The notes: generated by a model not told the origin, from the sequence alone. A stretch of DNA of 64,000 nucleotides from Sinomicrobium pectinilyticum (GCF_003725735.1 NZ_RJTM01000114.1:20730-84729), one strand, 5' to 3'. Numbered from the stretch's first letter, positions 18,283 through 28,098 are shown. Made by a program: numbers and translations.

Positions 18283-20904
18283 ATGAAAAATTTAAAAATA
18301 TCCTTTAATATACTGTGGATGCTGACCATACCGATATACCTGTTGTCAGGTTGTTCGGGTTCGGGACCAGAACAGGAAGAAGGCACGTTCCTGGTATCCG
18401 GCAAACCTGGCAAAGAGGCATTTTCCCTGACGGATTGCTCCGTGATGTATGATCATACCGATTTTACCGTAGTGAAAAAAACCGCAGCCCTTTTGGCCGG
18501 GGACATAGCGTCCGTTACGGCCATCCGGCCCGAAGTGCTTACAAAAGATGCCCGGGGAAATGTGATCCTGTTAGGGACTTTAGGAAAAAACAGCCTTATA
18601 GACCAACTTGTTTCCGAGGGTAAACTGGACGTTTCCGATATTCAGGGAGGCTGGGAACAGTTTAAGATAAAACGCCTGCAAGACCCATTGCCCGGAATAA
18701 AGCAGGCCTTGGTTATCGTGGGCAGTGACCGCCGGGGCACGGCCTATGGCGCCTTTGCCCTCAGCGAAGCCATGGGGGTGACAGCCTGGGAATGGTGGGC
18801 AGATGTACCTGTAAAAAAACGCGACCAATTGTATGTTACAGAAGACTACAGTTCCAAAACCCCTTCGGTTAAATACCGCGGCATTTTCATAAATGACGAG
18901 GACTGGGGGCTACACCCGTGGGCGGCAAAAAATTATGAAAAAGACCTGGAAGACATCGGCCCTAAAACCTATGCTAGGGTCTTCGAATTAATACTTCGGC
19001 TCAAGGGGAATATGATGGCCCCGGCCATGCACAGTTGTTCCGGGGCTTTCTATTCGCATTCGGAAAGTAAAGAGGTGGCCGACGAATTCGGAATAATGAT
19101 CACAACCGCCCATTGCGAGCCCTTACTGTTCAATAATGCGTCAAAATCCGAATGGGATAGCGAGGTGGACGGGGAATGGGATTATGTGATCAACAAGGAA
19201 ACAATACGTAAAAAGCTGGATGACCGTGTACACGAAGCATCGCCCTATGAGAATATCTACACCGTGGGTATCCGCGGCCTGCACGACGAAGGGATGAGGG
19301 GAAACTATCCTGATTCGATAAGGCTAAATACTTTAACGGAGGTAATGGCCGACCAGCGGGATATCCTTACAAAATACCTGAAAAAACCGGTAGAGGACAT
19401 CCCCCAGATATTCGTGCCTTACAAGGAAACCCTTGATCTTTATGAACTCGGCCTGGAAGTACCGGAAGATGTTACCCTGGTATGGGTAGATGACAACTAC
19501 GGATATATGAAGCGATTGAGCAATCCGGAAGAACAAAAACGCAATGGAGGCGCGGGAGTGTACTACCATACGTCTTACCTGGGCCCTCCCCACGATTATC
19601 TGTGGCTTTGCACCACTCCGCCCGTACTGATGTACGAGGAGTTGAAAAAGGCTTATGACACCGGAGCGGACAGGTACTGGCTGCTCAATATCGGCGACAT
19701 TAAACCGGCCGAGCTGGGAATGCAGACGTTCTTCGATATGGCCTGGGACCTAGACAGCTACGATTTTAAAAACATCAATCAGCACCAAAGCCGGTTCCTG
19801 GCAGGCATTTTCGGTGCCAAATACGAAAAGGAGTTCCAGGAAATTCTCGATACCTACTATCGTCTTGCCTGGAGCCGTAAACCGGAATTTATGGGATGGG
19901 AACGCGAATGGGATGCCCCGGAGTACAGAGAGCTGACAGATACAGACTATTCTTTCCAGAACTATAATGACGCTCAACAACGTTTGGCCGATTACAGGGA
20001 TATCTCGGATTTGTCAGATAAAATCCTCCGGGAGTTACCCGAAGCATACCGCCCTGCATTTTTTGAAATGGTGGCTTACCCCGTTATGGGATCGTACCAG
20101 ATGAACCGCAAATTCCTGTTGGCACAGTTGAACCACGAACAGGTAAAGGAAAACAATTTTTCCGCTGCCAACTGGGCGGCCGAACAATCTCAAACAGCTT
20201 ACGACAGTATCAACAGCCTTACCGAAAAATACAACAACCTGCTCGGCGGAAAATGGAAAGGCATGATGCAACTGGCTCCGGGCTTGGTGGCCAGATACCA
20301 GAACATGCCCGATGTGGTTTATACGAAGGGTGCTGGCCACACTCCGGTTGACCTGTCTCCCCAGAAAAGCAAAAACCGGTTGGAGGGCTGCACGGTGCTG
20401 GACTTGGCAAAATATACAGATAAAGTGGCCAAAGACGGGCATACGCTTCGGGTTATCGAAGGCATTGGCTATGACTGGGAAGTTATTCAACTGGGAGAGG
20501 CCACGGAAAAAACCGCAGATCCGGAAAACCCGGATGGGTCACGCTTTGAGTACGAATTTTCCAGGGTAGATGCCGATTCTGTTACCGTATATGTGTACAC
20601 CCTGCCTGTTTTTCCGCTTTATGAAGGAAAAAGCACCCGGTTTGGTATTTCCGTAGATAACCAACCTGTTTATGTCACCGAAAACAGACCTAAAGAGTTT
20701 TCTGAAGGATGGAAAGACCAGGTACTTCAAAACGGGGCTCTTGCAGTCGCCGGGTTTCCTGTTGAGCAAAAAGCAAAAAAACATACGCTTAAGCTGACTT
20801 GCGGCGATCCGGGAGTAATTGTTCAGCGTATTGTAATCGACTGGGGAGGGCTGAAAAAAACTTATGTGGGGCCCGGAGTATCTTTGTCTTTGAAGCCACA
20901 ATAA
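18283..20904 (+). CDS. GH115 alpha-glucuronidase, lipoprotein
   Basis: 873 residues with a lipoprotein signal (LLSGC, Cys24). GH115 enzymes are inverting exo-alpha-1,2-(4-O-methyl)glucuronidases that take glucuronate from internal or terminal xylose of xylan, and some act on arabinogalactan. Family phrases are VIVGSDRRGTAYGAFALSEA (N-terminal domain), EWWADVPV, PSVKYRGIFINDEDWGLHPW and YARVFELILRLKGNMMAPAM (start of the TIM barrel). They continue with YTVGIRGLHDEGMRG, VTLVWVDDNYGYMKRL and YYHTSYLGPPHDYLWL, then a helical bundle and a C-terminal beta-sandwich (about 690-873). Length is normal for the family. It lies 304 bases after susD on the same strand and is the most informative hint for the substrate of this locus. 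Confidence 0.93.
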   Translation: MKNLKISFNILWMLTIPIYLLSGCSGSGPEQEEGTFLVSGKPGKEAFSLTDCSVMYDHTDFTVVKKTAALLAGDIASVTAIRPEVLTKDARGNVILLGTLGKNSLIDQLVSEGKLDVSDIQGGWEQFKIKRLQDPLPGIKQALVIVGSDRRGTAYGAFALSEAMGVTAWEWWADVPVKKRDQLYVTEDYSSKTPSVKYRGIFINDEDWGLHPWAAKNYEKDLEDIGPKTYARVFELILRLKGNMMAPAMHSCSGAFYSHSESKEVADEFGIMITTAHCEPLLFNNASKSEWDSEVDGEWDYVINKETIRKKLDDRVHEASPYENIYTVGIRGLHDEGMRGNYPDSIRLNTLTEVMADQRDILTKYLKKPVEDIPQIFVPYKETLDLYELGLEVPEDVTLVWVDDNYGYMKRLSNPEEQKRNGGAGVYYHTSYLGPPHDYLWLCTTPPVLMYEELKKAYDTGADRYWLLNIGDIKPAELGMQTFFDMAWDLDSYDFKNINQHQSRFLAGIFGAKYEKEFQEILDTYYRLAWSRKPEFMGWEREWDAPEYRELTDTDYSFQNYNDAQQRLADYRDISDLSDKILRELPEAYRPAFFEMVAYPVMGSYQMNRKFLLAQLNHEQVKENNFSAANWAAEQSQTAYDSINSLTEKYNNLLGGKWKGMMQLAPGLVARYQNMPDVVYTKGAGHTPVDLSPQKSKNRLEGCTVLDLAKYTDKVAKDGHTLRVIEGIGYDWEVIQLGEATEKTADPENPDGSRFEYEFSRVDADSVTVYVYTLPVFPLYEGKSTRFGISVDNQPVYVTENRPKEFSEGWKDQVLQNGALAVAGFPVEQKAKKHTLKLTCGDPGVIVQRIVIDWGGLKKTYVGPGVSLSLKPQ

Positions 20905-20958
20905 GAAAATTCTATTTTTGTAGATTTAATACGCCGTACCCAGGCAGAAATGAAAAAA

Positions 20959-20978
20959 GCCCCCGATCACCCGGGGGC
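20959..20978. terminator. Bidirectional Rho-independent terminator between GH115 and MocR genes
   Basis: GCCCCCG and CGGGGGC form a perfect 7-bp GC stem with a 6-base loop, 54 bases after the GH115 stop. A six-base A run lies on the left, giving T6 on the minus strand; the right side is CTTGTCTTTATT. It can therefore end GH115 transcription and, more strongly, transcription arriving from the convergent MocR gene. Confidence 0.75.
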
Positions 20979-21023
20979 CTTGTCTTTATTGAGGGAGTCC
21001 AAAGGATAAAACTCCCGGACCCG

Positions 21024-21066
21024 TTTTTTGGAAGATTCGGAGCTTTTATGTGGGCTTTCCGAGTAA
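21024..21066. repeat. Left copy of a ~42-base direct repeat flanking the MocR cassette
   Basis: The stretch beginning TTTTTTGGAAGATTCGGAGC aligns with 24201-24242 in the same orientation with about five differences (one gap) over 43 bases. The two copies lie about 3.1 kb apart on either side of the MocR and two-domain genes. Neither copy lies in a convincing gene. Confidence 0.6.
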
Positions 21067-21204
21067 AAACACTTTTAACCACATATAAATCAATACGTTA
21101 AAAATGTATTTATGTATGGCTTGTACGGTGTAAAATTTACCTGTAACTGTCAGGTTAAATATTGATTCATTCACCTATACCGTTTCAGGGCGGTGCTACA
21201 ATAT

Positions 21205-22659
21205 TTAATCCAGGATATGCTTCACCGTCTCAATAAATTTGTCCATTTCCACATCGTTCAGCGAAGCAAATCCAATCCTGACCCCATTGAACCTTTCGAT
21301 AAAAATATTGTCGGTTTCAAGCAAATAACCTTGTTTTAAAAGTTTGTCAGGCAAGTTTTTTAACATCTCCGCATTTTTGAAAACCAACCAGACCGACATG
21401 CCGCCCTCAGGTTGTATGAAACTCAGGTATTCCGAGAAATTACTTTGTAACAAAGCACAAAAATAATCCCTGCGATGCTTATATATCCTGACTGTTTTTT
21501 TCAAATGCCGGTCCAAATCGCCGGACTTTATAAATTCGCTTACCGCTCTTTCCAATAAGGGGTCGCCCTGCCTGTCAATGATCCTTCTCAATTTATTAGC
21601 AGCCTCCATGATCTCTTTCGGAGCAACAAAATACCCTACACGTACGGATGGTGAGAGGCATTTACTGAAAGAACCTATGTAGATTACCCGTCCGTCCTTG
21701 TTTAAACTTGCCAGGGGCAATAGCGGGCTATTATCATAATGCAAATCGTAGTCATAATCATCTTCCAATATGTAAAAATTGTGCTTTATGGCCAGTTGCA
21801 ACAATTCTATACGGCGTTTGGGAGAAAGCCTTACCGTTGTCGGATAATGATGATGGGGGGTGATGTACAGCAATCTGACTTTCTTTTTTTTACAAATCTC
21901 ATCCACTTCGCCCACGTCGATACCTTCGTTATCTACCGCTACATGGGCTACTTTACCTCCCGAATGATTAATAATATTGTCAACGATCTGATAGCCGGGC
22001 AAACTTGTAATGCAATAATCACCTTTCTTTAACAGAGCAGTAACAGTAATATAAATGGCCATCTGACTGCCCCTCGTTATAAAAATATTCTGATGATCGG
22101 TTACTATTCCCCGGGTAGTATGCAGGTAAGATGTAAGGGTCATTCTCAAATCAAGATCTCCCTCAATATGATTGTATTTCAACAAAGCACTAAAAGCATT
22201 TTTGGAAAGAATGGAACGGTGATATGCATACAGCGTATCCAACGGTGATAACCTTACATCGGGAACCCCGTCATCGATCAGGCGAACATTAGTATAATCG
22301 AGATATAGGGATTCAAGAAAACGGAATTTATTGACTTTACGGCCGGTTTCCCCTACCGCTTCTCTAAAACCCGTATTGTGCAATGGTTTATACTTTAATT
22401 CAGGCAATTTATTCGATACGAAAGTCCCTTTCCATTCATAGCTTTCCACCCATCCCTGACTCGATAGTTCTTCCAGGGCAGCCGTAACCGTTTTGCGGTT
22501 TAAATTGAGTAAATCTCCAAGCACCCTGGCCCCGGGTAGTTTTTGTCCGGGAAAAAGATGTCCTTCATGGATCGATTTAATTATGGCATCTGCCAACTGC
22601 AGGTAGATCGGTTTGGTCGATTCCCTGCTAAACTTTAATATCGATTTCCATGGAAACAT
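21205..22659 (-). CDS. MocR/PdxR-type transcriptional regulator (GntR HTH fused to aminotransferase fold)
   Basis: 484 residues from the ATG at 22659 (MFPWKSILKFSRESTKPIYL); the frame extends 19 residues further up, but the conserved part begins here. The N-terminal GntR winged helix (IYLQLADAIIKSIHEGHLFP, LPGARVLGDLLNLNRKTVTA) is joined by a linker to a class-I aminotransferase fold. That fold shows FITRGSQMAIYITVTALLKK, LYITPHHHYPTTVRLSPKRR, YILEDDYDYDLHY and IYIGSFSKCLSPSVRVGYFV, where the lysine of SFSK should hold pyridoxal phosphate. Such proteins use PLP as an effector, often controlling vitamin B6, GABA, taurine or amino-acid genes. It is divergent from the two-domain secreted protein at 22930, which is its most likely target. 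Confidence 0.93.
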   Translation of the reverse strand: MFPWKSILKFSRESTKPIYLQLADAIIKSIHEGHLFPGQKLPGARVLGDLLNLNRKTVTAALEELSSQGWVESYEWKGTFVSNKLPELKYKPLHNTGFREAVGETGRKVNKFRFLESLYLDYTNVRLIDDGVPDVRLSPLDTLYAYHRSILSKNAFSALLKYNHIEGDLDLRMTLTSYLHTTRGIVTDHQNIFITRGSQMAIYITVTALLKKGDYCITSLPGYQIVDNIINHSGGKVAHVAVDNEGIDVGEVDEICKKKKVRLLYITPHHHYPTTVRLSPKRRIELLQLAIKHNFYILEDDYDYDLHYDNSPLLPLASLNKDGRVIYIGSFSKCLSPSVRVGYFVAPKEIMEAANKLRRIIDRQGDPLLERAVSEFIKSGDLDRHLKKTVRIYKHRRDYFCALLQSNFSEYLSFIQPEGGMSVWLVFKNAEMLKNLPDKLLKQGYLLETDNIFIERFNGVRIGFASLNDVEMDKFIETVKHILD

Positions 22660-22929
22660 ATACAGCCATTTTCCGGTCCTTGATCTGGCCCAGTTACAAT
22701 GTAAAAAGTGTACCACTAAGATAGTCGAATATAATTATATTTTTATTACGAAAAACAAGGTGTATAGCGGCTGAGGCACGTTTATTAAAACAGGCTGAGG
22801 CCGGAAATCCTAATGTCAAAGGTCTCGAAATCATAAAACCGTATACGTAATATCAGTGATGTGACCCCTCTGATTTTAGATTGTAAAACAGTTCTTTTGA
22901 ATCGATATAACCCTGTAAAATAAAAATAA
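22660..22929. promoter_or_regulatory. Divergent control region of MocR and the two-domain secreted protein
   Basis: 270 bases between the two start codons. MocR regulators usually bind direct repeats in such regions. I could not pick out a clear pair of repeats or a full TAnnTTTG element by eye. AGGCTGAGG and GGCTGAGGC recur 20-odd bases apart (near 22770-22800), the best candidate for a half-site pair. Confidence 0.3.
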
Positions 22930-24132
22930 ATGAAACACTATAGTAGATACCTCGTAGTCCTGTTTTTACTAGTTCTACCAAGCATTTTTACACACGGTTC
23001 CGCACAATCCATAATAACGAAAGAGGACCTGGTTAATGCCACCATTGACACCGATGGCAAATTAAGAATCACACCCTCCGAAACTTCTTCCCAACATGAT
23101 TTTGACTTTTTTGAAGGCCATTGGAAGATCCGTAACAAAAAGCTCAAAACACGATTGAACAACAGCACGGAATGGATTGAATACAACGGCACCAACAAGG
23201 ACAAAAAGATATTGAACGGGCTGGGCCATACCAATAACAATCGTTCTGTTATTGACGGGAAACCCTACGAAGGCATAGGTCTTACCCTCTTTAATCCGAA
23301 AACAAGACTGTGGAGTATTTACTGGGCGAGCAGCAAAAACGGTGTACTCGATGAGGATAATCCCGTGGTAGGATCTTTTGAAGGTAACATCGGCACTTTT
23401 TATGCCCGGGATACTTTTAATGGCAAACCTGTTATCGTCATGGCAAGGTGGGACAAAACTGATCCGGACAAAGCTATCTGGAGCCAGGCCTTTTCGGAAG
23501 ACAACGGGAAAACATGGGAATGGAACTGGTACATGTACGAAAACCGGGTGGTTGAAAATGAAAAAGAACTCCGGGAAAAACTACTGACATTTGACACAAG
23601 TATCCCTATACCAGATCTTTCGTTCGATAAGAACGGGGAACTGATCATTAAAGCATCCGAAACCTCTTCCCACAACGACTTCGACATGTTAACGGGCAAG
23701 TGGAAAATGTACCATAAAAAACTTAAATTCAGGTTAAGCAACAATAACGAATGGATTTACCTGGAGTCTGTTGATGAGAATTATGGGACCATATTACAGG
23801 GTATCGGCAATACAGATTTATACAGGGCAACCTTTGATGGCGAACCTTTTGAAGGGTTTACGTTACGATTGTTCGATCCGGAAACAAAACTGTGGAGTTT
23901 GTACTGGGTAGCCAGCAATTCCGGTGTGCTGGACCCACCGGTTGTCGGTTCGTTTGACAATGATATCGGGCACTTTTTCGGAAAAGATACTTTCAATGGA
24001 AAAGATATCGTCATGGTATTCCGCTGGGATATGCGCGACAGGGAGCATCCCGTATGGAGCCAGGCCTTCTCTGAAGACAACGGAAAAACATGGGAATGGA
24101 ACTGGATTAATGTTTCGTATAAGATGGAGTAA
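22930..24132 (+). CDS. Secreted protein of two tandem copies of an unrecognised domain
   Basis: 400 residues with a signal peptide (about 1-26, ending HGSAQS). The mature protein is an internal duplication. Residues about 40-203 and 232-395 share the order SETSS..DFD...G.WK, then RL.N..EWI, then G.PYEG or GEPFEG, then LWS.YW, then NGVLD or SGVLD and VVGSF. Next come DTFNGK and SQAFSEDNGKTWEWNW, the last block identical in both copies. The pattern of short beta-strands with many Trp residues suggests two beta-barrels, perhaps distantly like DUF1579 or lipocalin-type proteins. I do not recognise the family with confidence and assign no function. It is divergent from a MocR regulator, and both genes sit between direct repeats. 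Confidence 0.75.
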   Translation: MKHYSRYLVVLFLLVLPSIFTHGSAQSIITKEDLVNATIDTDGKLRITPSETSSQHDFDFFEGHWKIRNKKLKTRLNNSTEWIEYNGTNKDKKILNGLGHTNNNRSVIDGKPYEGIGLTLFNPKTRLWSIYWASSKNGVLDEDNPVVGSFEGNIGTFYARDTFNGKPVIVMARWDKTDPDKAIWSQAFSEDNGKTWEWNWYMYENRVVENEKELREKLLTFDTSIPIPDLSFDKNGELIIKASETSSHNDFDMLTGKWKMYHKKLKFRLSNNNEWIYLESVDENYGTILQGIGNTDLYRATFDGEPFEGFTLRLFDPETKLWSLYWVASNSGVLDPPVVGSFDNDIGHFFGKDTFNGKDIVMVFRWDMRDREHPVWSQAFSEDNGKTWEWNWINVSYKME

Positions 24133-24528
24133 AGATCAAAATCACCTTTTGCCAGAACTTATTTCCGGGACATCTCAGGGTGATAGCATTCCGTTGGCCA
24201 TTTTTTGGAAGATTGGAGTTTTTATGTGAACTTTCGGAGTAACATTAGTTTAAATTTATATGTGATATAAAGGATATTTGGTGATTACCTCCTAACCCTA
24301 CCGAACGTCTATCATCAATAACCTATGGATAACGCTATATGGATAGTAAGTGGTTCATGCTGAATTTTCATTACAATCAATAAATATTCCTCATTCCGGG
24401 CGAATACCGATGCCCGATAAAATAACCGGTTCAGGATGATTCATAAGGTAATAACAGCAGTCCTTCCGGAAGTTGCCAGATTATCGACTACCTTATATAT
24501 TTGAAAATCAACAATGATAGCATAAATA
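24133..24528. other. Convergent intergenic region with right repeat copy
   Basis: About 395 bases between the two-domain protein and GH3 genes, which converge. Besides the repeat copy at 24201-24242 I see only AT-rich sequence and a short palindrome CTTCCGGAAG near 24463, and no gene or clear terminator. Confidence 0.5.
24201..24242. repeat. Right copy of the ~42-base direct repeat flanking the MocR cassette
   Basis: Begins TTTTTTGGAAGATTGGAGTT and continues through TTATGTGAACTTTCGGAGTAA. It aligns with 21024-21066 with about five differences. It is 68 bases after the stop of the two-domain protein. Confidence 0.6.
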
Positions 24529-26724
24529 TCACTCCACCTTTAAATTCACTTTAGCTTTTATATCACCGGATGAGCTACCCAGCATAAGGGTATAAGTCCC
24601 CGGTTCTACAACCCAATCGCTTATATTTTCATCATAGTATGCCAGGCTGCCAATGGGTACTTCCAGTTCCACCTCTTTACTTTCACCGGCTTTGAGATAG
24701 ACCTTTTTAAATGCTTTCAATTCTTTTGCCGCCCGTGACACTTCTGATTTTGATTTACCTGTATACAATTGCGGAACTTCCGCCCCGTCGGATCTTCCCG
24801 AATTAGTCAGGGTAAACGATACTTTTACGGTTTCTTTATCACTATATTGAGTTTTATCAATAGAAAGACCGGCATAGTCGAAGGAGGTATAGCTCAATCC
24901 ATGACCGAAAGAAAAGAGCGGTTTGATCTTTTTGGTATCGAACCAACGATAGCCTACGAGAATATCTTCCTTATAAAATTGATCGGTACTGTCGCCGGGA
25001 TATGAAAGTTCACCGTAAAAATGTGCTCCGTTATCTTCCAGTTTTTCAGGAAAGGAAAAAGGCAGTTTTCCCGAAGGGTTTACATCACCGGAAACAATAT
25101 CCGTTAATGCATTTCCGGCTTCCGAACCCAGGTACCAGCCTTGCATGATCGCGGGAACCTTGTCTGCCCAGGGCATGCTTACCGCATTTCCGCTGAGCAA
25201 TATCACGGCTGTATTTTTGTTGACTTTCAATACATCCCGGATCAGTTTGTCCTGTTCAAACGGAAGATCCATAGACCTTCTGTCCCCTCCTTCACAGTCC
25301 TGATAGTGATTTTTATTAAGGCCTCCGATAAACAGCACAATATCTGCGCTTTTGGCGAGCTCTACCGCAGCCATTCGCAATGAATCCGCATCCAAACCTG
25401 ACGGCTCTTCGCGCCCGTAAAGCGAAGGTCCGGAGGCATAACCGAGGCTGTGGACTATACGCTCGTCCCCGTATTTGTCTTTAAGCCCCTGCAAAGGGGA
25501 AACTTCATAGGCTGCTTTTAACGAAGACGATCCGCCTCCTATGACCAGGCTCCGGGAGGCATTTTCCCCGATCACGGCTATTTTTTCGTATTTATCTACG
25601 GGTACAGGGAAAAATTGCCCTTTGTTCTTCAGCAAAACGATACCTTCCTGTGCGATTTTTCTTGCCGCCTTACTGTGTTCCGGTGAAACAAACTTTCCAA
25701 ACGGACGATCTCCCCTCATAGTAGTCCTGAAGATCACACGCAGAATGCGGCGTGCTTTATCTTCCAGTACATCCGTATCGTATTTGCCTTCCTCAATTCC
25801 TTTCAGGAAAGGGTTGGCAAGATAATAGGACGAATAGGGGAAGTGGCTATTTGTTGTCAATCCGTTGGTGTAAGTCCCCATTTCAATATCAAGCCCGTTA
25901 TTGACAGCCTGATCAGTATTGTGAACTCCTCCCCAGTCACTGATCACCAATCCGTCAAATCCCCAATCCTGTTTAAGGATCTTGTTCAAAAGCAAATCAT
26001 TGTGACAGCAATGTTCTCCCCTGAACTGATTGTAAGCTCCCATCACAGACCAGACGTTTCCTTCCTGAACGGCTGCCTTAAAAGCCGGTAAATAGATCTC
26101 GTGAAGGGCCCGGTCGCTTACATTGACATTGATATGCCCCCGCCATACCTCCTGGTTGTTCAGGGCAAAATGTTTCACGCAGGCGGCCACTCCTGCAGAT
26201 TGTACTCCCTGAATGTACGGTACGACCATACGGGAGGCCAGGTAAGGGTCTTCTCCCATATATTCAAAATTCCTGCCGTTCAGTGGGGTCCTGTATATGT
26301 TTACCCCGGGCCCTAATAGTATGGTCTTATTGCGGTACCGGGCTTCTTCCCCGATGGAAACCCCGTATAACCGGGACAGGTCTGTGTTAAATGTAGCTGC
26401 AAGGCAGGTAAGCGCAGGGAATGCGGTACAGGAATCGTTGGTCCATTGTGCGCCGCTCCATTCGTCCCACAAAACCTCCTCCCGTATGCCGTGCGGGCCA
26501 TCGGTAGACCAGACCTCCGGTATTCCGAGCCTGGCCACTCCTTTTGAACTGAATTTGGACTGGGCATGGCACAGGGCTACTTTCTCTTCGGTGGTCATCA
26601 GCGAAAGCGCACTTTCTACGCGTTCTTCTACGGGTTTTGTAACATCGAGGTAAACAGGTACTTTATGCTGTGCAATGACTTGCATGGACAATAGTACCAC
26701 GATATAAAATATTCCGGATTTCAT
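24529..26724 (-). CDS. GH3 beta-glycosidase (beta-glucosidase or beta-xylosidase), periplasmic
   Basis: 731 residues with a signal peptide (MKSGIFYIVVLLSMQVIAQ). It has the three-domain GH3 layout. The TIM barrel contains WSTDGPHGI, LLGPGVNIYRTPLNGRNFEYMGEDP, KHFALNN (Lys184-His185) and LVISDWGGVH with nucleophile Asp263. The alpha/beta sandwich carries the acid/base region CEGGDRRSMDLPFEQ, and a fibronectin-III-like domain ends the protein. In a xyloglucan locus the expected job is removal of terminal beta-1,4-glucose after GH31 has removed xylose. It is last in the minus-strand series; the gap to the upstream serine-hydrolase gene is 29 bases. Confidence 0.93.
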   Translation of the reverse strand: MKSGIFYIVVLLSMQVIAQHKVPVYLDVTKPVEERVESALSLMTTEEKVALCHAQSKFSSKGVARLGIPEVWSTDGPHGIREEVLWDEWSGAQWTNDSCTAFPALTCLAATFNTDLSRLYGVSIGEEARYRNKTILLGPGVNIYRTPLNGRNFEYMGEDPYLASRMVVPYIQGVQSAGVAACVKHFALNNQEVWRGHINVNVSDRALHEIYLPAFKAAVQEGNVWSVMGAYNQFRGEHCCHNDLLLNKILKQDWGFDGLVISDWGGVHNTDQAVNNGLDIEMGTYTNGLTTNSHFPYSSYYLANPFLKGIEEGKYDTDVLEDKARRILRVIFRTTMRGDRPFGKFVSPEHSKAARKIAQEGIVLLKNKGQFFPVPVDKYEKIAVIGENASRSLVIGGGSSSLKAAYEVSPLQGLKDKYGDERIVHSLGYASGPSLYGREEPSGLDADSLRMAAVELAKSADIVLFIGGLNKNHYQDCEGGDRRSMDLPFEQDKLIRDVLKVNKNTAVILLSGNAVSMPWADKVPAIMQGWYLGSEAGNALTDIVSGDVNPSGKLPFSFPEKLEDNGAHFYGELSYPGDSTDQFYKEDILVGYRWFDTKKIKPLFSFGHGLSYTSFDYAGLSIDKTQYSDKETVKVSFTLTNSGRSDGAEVPQLYTGKSKSEVSRAAKELKAFKKVYLKAGESKEVELEVPIGSLAYYDENISDWVVEPGTYTLMLGSSSGDIKAKVNLKVE

Positions 26725-26753
26725 GTGTGTTTTTTATTTAGAATCATCTATCA

Positions 26754-28082
26754 TTAGTTAAACAACTCATATACCTTTTCGAGGAATAAAGGGTATAGAG
26801 GATCGCGCTGGTACATGTTTATGTAGAACAAGGCAATCATATTGTTTTCCGGGTCTATGATATATTCTGTGCCAAACAGCCCTCCCCAGGCAAACGCCGT
26901 ATTGGAAACTGCGGGTACGGGCTTCTTTATCTCATTGAAAAGTTCAAACCCTAAACCAAACCGGAAACCTTCTCCCCAGGCCTCCACTCCCTGAAGCCGG
27001 TCTACAGTGGTCATGAGCTCTACTGTTTCGGGCTTCAGGATTCGATGGCCATTGAATTCTCCTTTGTTTAACAGCATCTGGCAAAATCTGGCGTAATCCT
27101 CTATGGGTCCGTTCAACCCGATAGCTCCCTCACAATAGGTCTGTTCGCTGCTGACCGCGCCTTCCACATATATCTGTGAACCAGGCTTCAGCTCACCTTC
27201 CTCCATGGTATAAGTTTTTACAAAACGCTTCAATGCATCTTTTCCATAATACCAATCGGTTTCCGTCATGCCCAGCGGGTCCAGGACCGTTTCCTTCACA
27301 TATTGGCGCAGGGGTTTCCCCGAAATACGCTCTATCAGGTAGGCCAGCATATTGGTACTCACGTGGTAATTCCATGCCGTCCCCGGATCAAAGCCGAGAG
27401 GATATTTTGCCAGGTCGAGCATCTCGTCTTCGAGGTATTTTGCATTATAGTCGCCGCCAAAGCTGTGTTGCCCGTCGGGCGCTTTTTCGGGCATAGCACC
27501 GCCAAAGCCGGCAAACGTACCTGTTTTTTGACCTTCGGAACGGCGGATCTCCTCAACAAGCCCCGCATTAAGGCCGGATGTATGGGACATCAGGTGAACA
27601 AAGGTCATGGGCGATTGAACCGGCCTGGTTTCGTAGGTGCCGTCTTCGTGAACCTTTGTTACCACCCGGTCCGGGATTTCAGGGAAGTATTTCGACACCG
27701 GGTCATCTATGGCCACCAGGCCTTTTTCGACCAGGGTCATGAACGCAACCGTAGTGATAGCTTTGGTCTGTGAAAACAGTACATAATAGTCATCTGTGGT
27801 CGCCGGAAGCTGATTTTCCATATCTTTCCAACCGAATGCTTTTTTGTACACTATATTTCCCCCCTTTGCTACAAAGCCGGCAACGCTGTTCAGCTTTCTT
27901 TCATCTACAAATGACTGTAGCAAAGAATCCATACTTTCTACTTTTTTGGCACGAACGCCAAGGTCTTTTAAGTCGGGATTCCGGTTAAAGCTCCGGGGAA
28001 TGTCATCTGCCTGCATTGAGAAGCCTTTGCAGGCAAAAGTCAGTACAGCCAATGATACCAGTAACAGGTTGATCTTATTCAT
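26754..28082 (-). CDS. Class C beta-lactamase-fold serine hydrolase (esterase-like), lipoprotein
   Basis: 442 residues with a short lipoprotein signal (lipobox LTFAC, Cys18). The penicillin-binding-like catalytic Ser-x-x-Lys is seen as FSQTKAIT (Ser104, Lys107), and a Tyr-containing second motif as WNYHVSTNMLAYLIERISGK. The late block FAWGGLFGTEYIIDPENNM stands where class C enzymes carry the KTG-like motif. Members act as esterases, transesterases or D-amino peptidases as well as beta-lactamases. It sits between a GH2 (16 bases) and a GH3 (29 bases) in what appears to be one operon, so de-esterification of an oligosaccharide is more plausible than antibiotic resistance. Substrate is unproven. 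Confidence 0.85.
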   Translation of the reverse strand: MNKINLLLVSLAVLTFACKGFSMQADDIPRSFNRNPDLKDLGVRAKKVESMDSLLQSFVDERKLNSVAGFVAKGGNIVYKKAFGWKDMENQLPATTDDYYVLFSQTKAITTVAFMTLVEKGLVAIDDPVSKYFPEIPDRVVTKVHEDGTYETRPVQSPMTFVHLMSHTSGLNAGLVEEIRRSEGQKTGTFAGFGGAMPEKAPDGQHSFGGDYNAKYLEDEMLDLAKYPLGFDPGTAWNYHVSTNMLAYLIERISGKPLRQYVKETVLDPLGMTETDWYYGKDALKRFVKTYTMEEGELKPGSQIYVEGAVSSEQTYCEGAIGLNGPIEDYARFCQMLLNKGEFNGHRILKPETVELMTTVDRLQGVEAWGEGFRFGLGFELFNEIKKPVPAVSNTAFAWGGLFGTEYIIDPENNMIALFYINMYQRDPLYPLFLEKVYELFN

Positions 28083-28098
28083 TTTACTAATTGCTATG

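Larger units (their letters stand above)
20905..21204. other. Convergent intergenic region (GH115/MocR)
   Basis: 300 bases holding the bidirectional terminator at 20959-20978, the left copy of the direct repeat at 21024-21066 and a small hairpin ACCTG/CAGGT (21139-21155) about 50 bases beyond the MocR stop. On the minus strand the small hairpin leads into AAATTTTAC. No gene seen. Confidence 0.5.

Noticed and set aside
26754..28082. Antibiotic-resistance beta-lactamase
   Set aside because: The fold is class C-like, but the lipoprotein form and placement within a glycosidase operon argue for an esterase-type role; no evidence for drug resistance.
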